From: Phycisphaerales bacterium UBA1926
GTDB taxonomy: Bacteria > Planctomycetota > Phycisphaerae > Phycisphaerales > UBA1924
DNA length: 9,546 nt
Direction: 5' to 3'
Assembly (NCBI GenBank): GCA_002337215.1
Contig: DDFO01000038.1
Coordinates: 40,212 to 49,757 of the forward strand
Numbering within the stretch: position 1 is the stretch's first letter; the number at the start of each line of letters is the position of its first letter. The notes under the pieces are model-generated. The model worked only from the letters and a program-made list of their open reading frames with translations, was not told the origin of the DNA and did no database searches. Shown here one piece after another: positions 1 through 6,200 of the stretch. The position numbers were made by a program, and so were the translations under genes.

Positions 1-1
1 C

Positions 2-1132
2 GCCGCCTACGCCGAGACGATCAATGTCCCTGGCAACTATGCCAACCTTCATGATGCCGTCCAAGCCGCCCAGCCGGGCGACGAGATCCTCGTCGGGCCC
101 GGCGAACACGCCGCGGGCGTTTCGATCAGCAAATCCATCACCGTCCGGAGCCACGCGGGCCCTGAGCAGACGACGCTCGTCGGATCAGGCGACGGTCCCG
201 TTGTTCAGCTCGAAGCGGGCCCGAACGGCGGGGGCACGCTCGTCGGGTTCACGATCACGAACGGCTCGGGACACAACGGTGGCGGGCTCTTTCTTTCGGG
301 CGACGTCGCGGTCATCGACTGCACGGTGTCGGGCAACCAAGCACAGAACGGCGGGGGAGCGTTCCTTGTCGGGTCGCCGGTGCTCTCGGATGTCCGCTTC
401 TTCAGCAACCAGGCGGAGAACGGTGGGGCGGTCTTCCTCTCCCCCGACGCGACCGCCATTCTTGATGTATGCGACTTCTTCGACAACAGCGCCGTGTCGG
501 GTGGGGCGGTCTACATCAGCCCCCGTGGCAGCCGAACCACCTTCGCGACCATCGGTGCCGGTGCCTTCGACGATAACGCGGCCAATGACGGCGCGGCGAT
601 CTACGCCCGTATGAGCGGCTTTGACATCGTTGAGGCCAACTTCAACAACAACTTCGCCGCGGCCAGGGGCGGCGCCATCTTCGCGGCCGACGGGGAGTTT
701 TCATCGATCGCGTCGGCGACGATCCGGAACGGCGAGGCCGACGAGGGAGGCGCGATCTACCTCGACGGCTTCGGCGAGTTCCGCATCCAGGACTGCGAGA
801 TCTCAGAGAACACCGCATCGGATTGGGACGCCGCGGTGTCGGTCCGAGACAGCCACGAGCTTGCGGTTCAGGGCACATCGATCTGGGGCAATAGCCCTGA
901 GCCCATCAGCGGGGACTGGAACGACCTTGGGTCGAACTCGTTCGACGCACCGCAGCTCTGCGTGGTCGACTTTGCGGCCCCGCACGGCGTGATCGATATC
1001 CAGGACCTCATGCTCTTCGTCAACCTGTTCACGAGCCGGGACCCCGCGGCGGACCTCGCGGCCCCGACCGGCATGCATGACCTCAACGACCTGATCGTCT
1101 TCATTAACCTCTACTTCGGCGGTTGCGAATAG
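2..1132 (+). CDS. Secreted beta-helix (Pmp-like repeat) protein with C-terminal GC-type dockerin, 5'-truncated
   Basis: The reading frame is open from base 2 to the TAG at 1130-1132 and its start lies upstream of the window. The first visible residues, AAYAETINVPGNY, look like the end of a signal peptide (possible cut after AYA), so little more than the signal sequence may be missing. About seven GG[AG]-type turns follow (NGGGLFL, NGGGAFLV, NGGAVFL, SGGAVYI, NDGAAIY, RGGAIFA, EGGAIYL). Each is preceded by FxxN-like segments (FFSNQ, FFDNS, FDDNA, FNNNF). This is the signature of right-handed parallel beta-helix proteins resembling chlamydial Pmp repeats. From about 968 there are two dockerin-like repeats, FAAPHGVIDIQD and LAAPTGMHDLND, each followed by a hydrophobic helix, and the protein ends FGGCE. 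This matches the GC-type dockerin of planctomycetes, thought to act in surface sorting rather than in cellulosomes. The ligand or substrate cannot be told. An adhesin or a polysaccharide-active beta-helix are both possible. Confidence 0.85.
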   Translation, partial: AAYAETINVPGNYANLHDAVQAAQPGDEILVGPGEHAAGVSISKSITVRSHAGPEQTTLVGSGDGPVVQLEAGPNGGGTLVGFTITNGSGHNGGGLFLSGDVAVIDCTVSGNQAQNGGGAFLVGSPVLSDVRFFSNQAENGGAVFLSPDATAILDVCDFFDNSAVSGGAVYISPRGSRTTFATIGAGAFDDNAANDGAAIYARMSGFDIVEANFNNNFAAARGGAIFAADGEFSSIASATIRNGEADEGGAIYLDGFGEFRIQDCEISENTASDWDAAVSVRDSHELAVQGTSIWGNSPEPISGDWNDLGSNSFDAPQLCVVDFAAPHGVIDIQDLMLFVNLFTSRDPAADLAAPTGMHDLNDLIVFINLYFGGCE

Positions 1133-1186
1133 TCGCACGGGACCGCAGCGCGGCTTGATCCCACGCACCGTCCGACAAGTTCAGAT

Positions 1187-1215
1187 AAAAAAACAACCCG
1201 CCGGAAGGCGGGTTG
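1187..1215 (-). terminator. Rho-independent terminator of sorted paralog A
   Basis: A perfect 9-bp stem (CAACCCGCC at 1194-1202 and GGCGGGTTG at 1207-1215) closes a GGAA tetraloop. Read on the minus strand it is followed by seven T (plus-strand A run 1187-1193). It lies 30 bp past the TAA of the minus-strand gene and between two convergent genes. The plus-strand side has only a weak T run (TGTGGTTTT), so termination of the plus-strand gene here is less certain. Confidence 0.9.
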
Positions 1216-1245
1216 TGTGGTTTTGAAGATTCGAGCCGCGGTCGG

Positions 1246-1926
1246 TTAGCGGCGGCGGCGGATCGCGATGCCGGCAAGGCCAAGCGCCGCGAGGGCACCA
1301 GCCTGGGGCAGCGGGACGAGCACGAGCACGTCCTGCGAATTGGCATCGCTGCCGACACGGTACATGTTCAGAATGCGAACCCGATCGCCGAGGCCGGAGT
1401 CGGCGAGCTGCTGGGCGAGCGTGTCGACGTAGTAGTTCGCGAGGGCGACGACATCGGCGTTCGACGAGGTGTTCTCGATCGTCCGCTCCTGCTCGATCTC
1501 CCAGATCGCCGCTTGGAGAGCTTCAGCAGAGCGCTTGCGGTTCAGGTTGCCATTGGTGCCGCCGTCGCCGTTGTTGTCGAAGTCATAGTTCGCCAGCGTG
1601 CCGTTGGCGAACGCTTCATACAACGCCGCGGTGCGAGCGTCGAGCGGATCGGGGTTTCCGCCGCCGATACCACCGTTCACCGCTGCGGTGTTGATGTCGA
1701 AGGTGTACTGGGCACCAGGAGACAGCGACTCGTTGAGCTCGACGCAGAACGTCTGGAAATTCCCGAACAGACGAGGGCCGGCAACGCCGGTCATGTCGAA
1801 CTCGCCGCCGCCGTTGTTACCACCGAAAGGCGCGGTGCCGTTGAACATCACCGTACCGTCGGAACCAGCGCCAGAGGCCATTGTGGCCAAGCTGGCGACG
1901 CATAGCAGTGTGACAGTCTTTTTCAT
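1246..1926 (-). CDS. Sorted paralog A: putative thioester-domain protein with PEP-CTERM-like anchor
   Basis: This is a 226-residue exported protein. Residues 1-20 (MKKTVTLLCVASLATMASGA) form a signal peptide. The ATG at 1926 is chosen over an upstream in-frame ATG at 1986 because the signal peptide begins there and GGGGAG sits about 9 nt upstream. The mature part holds one cysteine (Cys61 in TFCVELNE) and a QAAIW motif (Gln138 to Trp142). This matches the Cys plus Q-x-x-hydrophobic-W pattern of Cys-Gln thioester (TED/TQXA-like) domains. Between them, DFDNNGDGG (115-123) looks like a calcium-binding loop. The tail has VPLP (204-207), a hydrophobic helix (about 208-222) and RRRR, which is an exosortase-type sorting signal with PLP in place of PEP. 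It is about 80% identical to paralog B just upstream, is separated from it by B's terminator, and therefore needs its own promoter. Secretion and sorting are well supported. The thioester is inferred from motifs only. Confidence 0.88.
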   Translation of the reverse strand: MKKTVTLLCVASLATMASGAGSDGTVMFNGTAPFGGNNGGGEFDMTGVAGPRLFGNFQTFCVELNESLSPGAQYTFDINTAAVNGGIGGGNPDPLDARTAALYEAFANGTLANYDFDNNGDGGTNGNLNRKRSAEALQAAIWEIEQERTIENTSSNADVVALANYYVDTLAQQLADSGLGDRVRILNMYRVGSDANSQDVLVLVPLPQAGALAALGLAGIAIRRRR

Positions 1927-1989
1927 AATACTCACTCCCCGTGTATGACCCATACAAGGCGTTCTTCTCTTACCGGCACCGTGCACCCC

Positions 1990-2005
1990 TGCACTGCGCC
2001 CACCA
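1990..2005 (-). promoter_or_regulatory. Possible -24/-12 (sigma-54) element upstream of paralog A
   Basis: The minus strand reads TGGTGGGCGCAGTGCA. It keeps the invariant GG and GC at the required 10-nt separation and matches about 8 of 12 defined positions of TGGCACG-N4-TTGCA. Transcription would begin near 1979 and give a leader of about 50 nt. PEP-CTERM genes of floc-forming proteobacteria are reported to depend on RpoN and PrsK/PrsR, which makes the match worth recording. The middle of the -24 box is poor, paralog B has no equivalent, and a chance match is quite possible. Confidence 0.2.
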
Positions 2006-2021
2006 CATTGGTGTACATTGA

Positions 2022-2049
2022 ATTATGCAGACCTTGCGAGATGACTCAA
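2022..2049 (-). promoter_or_regulatory. Candidate sigma-70-type promoter of paralog A
   Basis: On the minus strand TTGAGT (2044-2049) is followed after 16 bp by CATAAT (2022-2027). This would start transcription near 2015 and give a leader of about 90 nt before the ATG at 1926. It lies downstream of paralog B's terminator, where an independent promoter is needed. An inverted repeat TCCGAA-TTTT-TTCGGA (2058-2073) sits just upstream of the -35 box and could be an operator, but this is unproven. Confidence 0.4.
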
Positions 2050-2233
2050 GATCAGGATCCGAATTTTTTCGGACTTGGTAACGCGCAAGAGATGCCGGAT
2101 TCCGTAAGTCTCTGATAAAAATGCAATTAGGCGGGATTTTTTCGGGTTCCGACCGTGGGCGAGCAGAAAAAAGAAGCGACAGAAATCACCCGAATGGGTG
2201 TACTCGTTGCGATATCGAGCCGGATCAGCCCAT

Positions 2234-2260
2234 AAAAAAAGCCCGCCGAGAATGGCGGGC
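2234..2260 (-). terminator. Rho-independent terminator of sorted paralog B
   Basis: GCCCGCC (2241-2247) and GGCGGGC (2254-2260) form a 7-bp GC stem with a 6-nt loop. On the minus strand it is followed by seven T (plus-strand A run 2234-2240). It begins 34 bp after the stop codon of paralog B. The layout (GC stem then T7) closely parallels paralog A's terminator. Confidence 0.88.
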
Positions 2261-2294
2261 TCCTTGAATTATAGTCGATACCGTTCGGCTTGGT

Positions 2295-2981
2295 TTAGCG
2301 ACGGGTGCGACGACGGACGGCGATTCCCGCGAGGCCCATCGCGGCGAGGGCGCCGGCCTGGGGAAGCGGGATCAGCACCAGAATGTCCTGCGAGGCTGCT
2401 CCGTTGCTGAGACGGTACATGTTGAGGATGCGGACGCGGGCGCCAAGGCCGGCGTCGGCGAGCTGCTGAGCGAGAACGTCCACGTAGTAGTTCGCGAGGT
2501 CGCGGACGTCCTGGCGGTTGGTCGTGTTCTCGATCGTGCGCTCCTGCTCGAGCTCCCAGATCGCGGCCTGGAGGGCTTCGCCGCTCCGCTGGCGGTTCAG
2601 GTTGCTGTTCAGGCCGCCGTCGCCGTCATTGTCAAAGTCATAGCTCGCCAGCGTGCCGTTGGCGAATGCCTCGTACAGCGCCGCAGTGCGGGCGTCGAGC
2701 GGGTCGGGGTTGCCGCCGCCAACGCCGCCGTTGGTGGCAGCGGTGTTGATGTCAAAGGAGTAGCTGGCGCCGGGCGACAGCGACTCGTTGAGCTCAAGGC
2801 AGAAGCTCTGGAAATTCCCGAAAAGCCGGGGTCCGGAGACGCCGGTCATCGAGAATTCACCGCCGCCGTTGGCGCCGCCGAACGGGGCTGTGCCGTTGAA
2901 CCTCACCACGCCGTCGGATCCGGCGGCGGATGCCAAAGTCGCGAGGCCTGCGAGGCACGCAAGGGTCATGCTCTTCTTCAT
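2295..2981 (-). CDS. Sorted paralog B: putative thioester-domain protein with PEP-CTERM-like anchor
   Basis: This is a 228-residue exported protein and the upstream copy of the pair. The frame is open back to 3116, but the ATG at 2981 is chosen because it begins a clean signal peptide (MKKSMTLACLAGLATLASAA) and has GGAAGGA 9 nt upstream. The mature protein has a single cysteine (Cys61, SFCLELNE) and QAAIW at 138-142, aligned without gaps to paralog A. The loop DFDNDGDGG (115-123) fits an EF-hand-like or thrombospondin-3-like calcium site even better than in A. The C-terminus is IPLP (204-207), a hydrophobic helix and RRRTRR, two residues longer than A. Substitutions cluster around 154-162 and 191-197, while the DPLDARTAALYEAFANGTLA stretch is identical. 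The gene lies 248 bp downstream of the TPR gene with no convincing terminator between, so read-through from the EPS operon is possible besides its own candidate promoter. Confidence 0.88.
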   Translation of the reverse strand: MKKSMTLACLAGLATLASAAGSDGVVRFNGTAPFGGANGGGEFSMTGVSGPRLFGNFQSFCLELNESLSPGASYSFDINTAATNGGVGGGNPDPLDARTAALYEAFANGTLASYDFDNDGDGGLNSNLNRQRSGEALQAAIWELEQERTIENTTNRQDVRDLANYYVDVLAQQLADAGLGARVRILNMYRLSNGAASQDILVLIPLPQAGALAAMGLAGIAVRRRTRR

Positions 2982-3016
2982 ATCTCTTCGTCCTTCCTGA
3001 GGGGGCCGATTCTGGA

Positions 3017-3030
3017 ACCCAGATCTGGGT
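3017..3030. promoter_or_regulatory. Perfect 14-bp palindrome in the leader of paralog B
   Basis: ACCCAGATCTGGGT is its own reverse complement and lies 35 bp upstream of the ATG at 2981, between the candidate promoter and the ribosome binding site. It could be a dimeric repressor or activator site. In the leader RNA it could form a 5-bp hairpin with a GATC loop. It is not seen upstream of paralog A. Confidence 0.35.
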
Positions 3031-3086
3031 ACATATTTAACGCCGATCAGGAGGGATGCTCTCTTCTCCTCGAGATCGTCTCTCCA

Positions 3087-3116
3087 AAGATAAACGCGAA
3101 CCGCCGTCGCGTTCAA
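3087..3116 (-). promoter_or_regulatory. Weak candidate promoter of paralog B
   Basis: On the minus strand TTGAAC (3111-3116) is followed after 18 bp by TATCTT (3087-3092), giving a leader of about 100 nt. The -35 box lies inside the inverted repeat CGCGTT-C-AACGCG (3108-3120). The match to consensus is moderate, and planctomycete promoters are poorly characterised, so this is only a guess at location. Confidence 0.25.
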
Positions 3117-3229
3117 CGCGTTGCGCTGTTAAAAGTCGAAATCGATCAGATTTGGCCTAAAAAGCGTCAGAATAGAGATTTATCGGCCTCGTTACGACCG
3201 CTGTAGTGCCACACGAATGCGGGATCTCG

Positions 3230-6200
3230 TCAATTGAGGGCTCGGCGCAGTGCGTCAAGATCGGCTTGCGTTTGGGCGTCCAGGTCGGTCATGTTGCGGG
3301 CTTTCTCTTCAGCCTCTGCTGCCCGATTCAGGCTGCCAAGAAGAAGGTGGGATCTTCCAGCGAGCACGAGGGCGTTCGCTGGAGGACTCTCCGATTCCAG
3401 CAGGGGTGCGAGCTGGTCCAGTGCTGCCTCAGGCTGAGCCAGACTCAATAGAGCCCTGGCACGACTCACGCGGATCCCGGGCTCAAAGCCCGCCGCATCG
3501 GCTCCGGCGAGACGGATCGCCTCATCCAGCGCGACGATCGCGTCCTCTGCACGGTGATCCATGGTGGAGAGCAGTTCGCCGAGGGCTGCGGGGACAATCG
3601 CCGCGTCGGGTTCGAGTTCGCGGAGTCGGTTCAGCGTTGCTTCGGAACGCTCCCCCTGCCCTGCGAGTGACTCGGCCTGCGAGCGGATCCAGAGCCAATC
3701 GGACGTCTCCCGACCGTGCGTTTCGATCACCGCCAGGGCTTGCTCCGCATCTTCGGCCTTGCCCGAGAAGCGTGCGAGGACAATGTACTGGCCGGCCTTC
3801 GCCCTCGCGAAGTTCTCTGCAGAGATCATCGCCAGCCACTCGCGGCGTGGGTTGAGCCGGTCGTTTGGGAGAGCAATGGTGGCGAGCATCGCGGTGTTCT
3901 GCCACGCGACCGACCCGCTCTCAAGCCTTGACATGAACATCGCCGACGCTTCGGGAGCGTTGCCGAGCCCGGCGAACGCGACTGCGAGGGCTGTGAACCC
4001 TGCGCTCGGTTGGTCGAGCGAGTCGGATTCCAGCCGGTCGCGATACCCTGAGAGCAGATCGATCACGCGCTGGAAGTTGCCGCGGTCTGCCTCGAGCAGC
4101 GCGAGGATGACCGTCGCCCTGAAATTGTCCGGAGCAGTCATCCTGACCAACCGTTCGGCTGGCTCGATCGCCTCATCGATCCGTCCCGTTTGGCGGAGCG
4201 TCTCGACGAGCAGCCGCAGCGGCTCGGTCGCGCGAGGCATCGCGTCGGTCGCAGCACGAGCAACGGCGATGCCGTCATCGGGCCGGCTCAACAGGAAATA
4301 CGCGTCGATCCGTGTGCGCCACGCCTCGATGAGCTCCGGGTGGTCCCGGCAGATCTGGGCGAGCCGATCGAGCAATTCCTGGTCGTCGATACTGCCGCGG
4401 CCGTGAGCGAGCGTCGTGTCGCGGAAGGACCCCCAGCCCGGCACGTCGTCGCGCCCGGCCTGATTCGCGATGCCCAGCGAGAAGGCCCTGAGTGGATTCT
4501 CGCTTGCATACGCCGCAATCTCCGGCGAGTCCGGAAGTGCTTCCATCGCCTCGTCCACCGTGCTGTTGAGCAACGCATCGTCGCCGATCGCACCCGCGAC
4601 GCGGATCGCCGAGACCCAGGATTCCGGTGTGCCGGTGCGGCGGGCTGCCGAGAGTTGGTAGGGGAATGCGTCGCGTTGGCGTCCAACCCGCATCAGCGTC
4701 CGTGCGATGACCGCATCGCGTGGCGTTCCGTTGTGCGGGTCGGGAAGCTGTCCGAAGACTTCCAATGACCTGGCGAGTGCCCCAGCCTCCGCGAGCAAGT
4801 TCGCCGCGGCTTCGAGGTTGTCGGGGTCCCAGTCCTGATGATCGAGAAAGTCGTTCACGACCTCAACCGCTTCCCGGGATTCGCCGGCGCGGAGATGCAT
4901 GCTCGCGAGGTCGAGGACGGACTTGGGCACGTCGTACCCCGCGAGGTTCCGCTGGTCGACCGCCGCCTCAGAGAACCGCCCGGCTTCAAGCAGCAGGTTC
5001 CGCCTTTGATATCGCCCTTCGAACGGGAGTTCATCCACCGCGGCGAACCGATCGAGCGCGCGCGCCGCCTCCACGCGGCGGTTCTGCTCTCGCAGCATCT
5101 CGATGAAGGGTTTGAAGGCGAACACACGCAGGCCGGGCCCGGTCGCCCGGTCGTAGTACTGCGCGGCCTGGTCAATCGAACGCGAAGCCTCATCTTCTCG
5201 CCCGGCGGCGGCGTGCCGGTTCGCGATTATGCAGTAGGCGCGAGCCGTCAGCATCAGAGCATCGAAATCGTCGGGTGCCTCGCGGAGCAACCGTCCCAGT
5301 TCCTCAGTCAGAATCCGGGACAGTTCTTCGTCCGTCGGTTCGCCCTCGATCGTCGCACGGGCGTTGAACGTCTGCCAGGCGAGCGACTCTTCTCCCACGG
5401 CGTTCCGCAGCCGCGAGATCGCAAGCCGCGCCGCGTCGAGGTCGCCCCAGATCGCCCGCGTTCGGAGCGCCCCGAGTTGTGCCGCTCCGGATTCGGGGTA
5501 GTCATCCGAAAGAGCGATCGCTACTTCCATCGCGTCGTCGGTTTCCGCATCGTCGAGAAGCCGGACGAGCGCCCGGCGGTAGGGCAGCGCCTCGTTCAAA
5601 TCGCGTTGCTCGATCTCATTCATGAGCATCGCCCGGCCTTCGTCGAGCCGGCCCGCTTGGGCGAGCGTCACCGCTTGCACCGCGAGCAGTTCGATGCTCT
5701 CGGTCCGGGTCGTCATTGACGCGAGCATCTCATTGCTGAGCTCGGGCGCGTAGATCTGCAGCGATCGGACCAGCCCGATCGTCCCCATCGGGTCCGGAGG
5801 CGGATCCGAGTTCAGCAGCCGCCGGGCAAGTTCGATCCCCTGCTCGGTCTCGCCGCCCAGCACCATCGCCCGCGCGAGCCGGACATCCAACGTCGGATCC
5901 GATTCGGTCCGTTCGGCGATCCCGCGGAGCACATCGAGTGCCTCCCGTGCGAGCAGTGGGTCCCCAACCTGCTCGGCCCGCGTCAGCACGTTGTCGAGGC
6001 GATCGAGCCCGGGGATCGAGCTTCGATCGGACATGCTGCCATACGCCGTGATCGCGCGGTCCAGGCTTCCATCCGCCGCGTAGGCGTCGCCCAGGGCTTT
6101 CCACGCGCGATCACGCGAGATCCCGCCCGCTTCCGCAGCGGCGCGGAGCGAGAGCGACGCTCCGCGGTAATCGCCCATGCGATAGAGCGCGACGCCCCGC

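Larger units (their letters stand above)
1927..2294. other. Intergenic region between the two sorted paralogs
   Basis: These 368 bp contain no supported gene. Reading on the minus strand, they hold paralog B's terminator, about 180 bp of AT-richer DNA with no identified role, and then the candidate promoters and leader of paralog A. The motif TTTTTTCGG occurs twice on the plus strand (near 2065 and 2137), the first time inside the inverted repeat 2058-2073. CACCCGAATGGGTG (2188-2201) is a 5-bp hairpin with no T run. The region shows no clear similarity to the leader of paralog B, so the duplication did not keep, or did not include, a common upstream region. Confidence 0.6.

Noticed and set aside
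24..614. Plus-strand frame of 196 codons within the beta-helix gene
   Set aside because: Ser/Arg/Thr-rich low-complexity product in another frame of a gene with clear GG repeats.
1213..1905. Plus-strand frame of 230 codons opposite sorted paralog A
   Set aside because: The minus strand has a signal peptide, conserved paralog, sorting tail and terminator; the plus-strand product has no features.
2188..2201. CACCCGAATGGGTG hairpin in the intergenic region
   Set aside because: Short 5-bp stem with no T tract or conserved partner; likely chance.
2982..3116. In-frame N-terminal extension of paralog B (and 1927-1986 for paralog A)
   Set aside because: The extensions are basic, not conserved between the paralogs, and would bury the signal peptides. 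Good ribosome sites precede the internal ATGs.
3140..3160. AAATC/GATTT inverted repeat downstream of the TPR gene as a terminator
   Set aside because: Only a 5-bp AT-rich stem with a broken T run; too weak to call.
3196..3211. Perfect TGGCAC -24 half of a sigma-54 promoter upstream of paralog B
   Set aside because: The required GC of the -12 box is missing at the correct spacing.
4838..5719. Long plus-strand open frame (293 codons) opposite the TPR gene
   Set aside because: High-GC antisense shadow: Arg/Pro-rich, no ribosome site, no recognisable domain, wholly inside a coherent TPR coding frame. The same holds for 3561-4406, 4190-4768 and 7525-8367.
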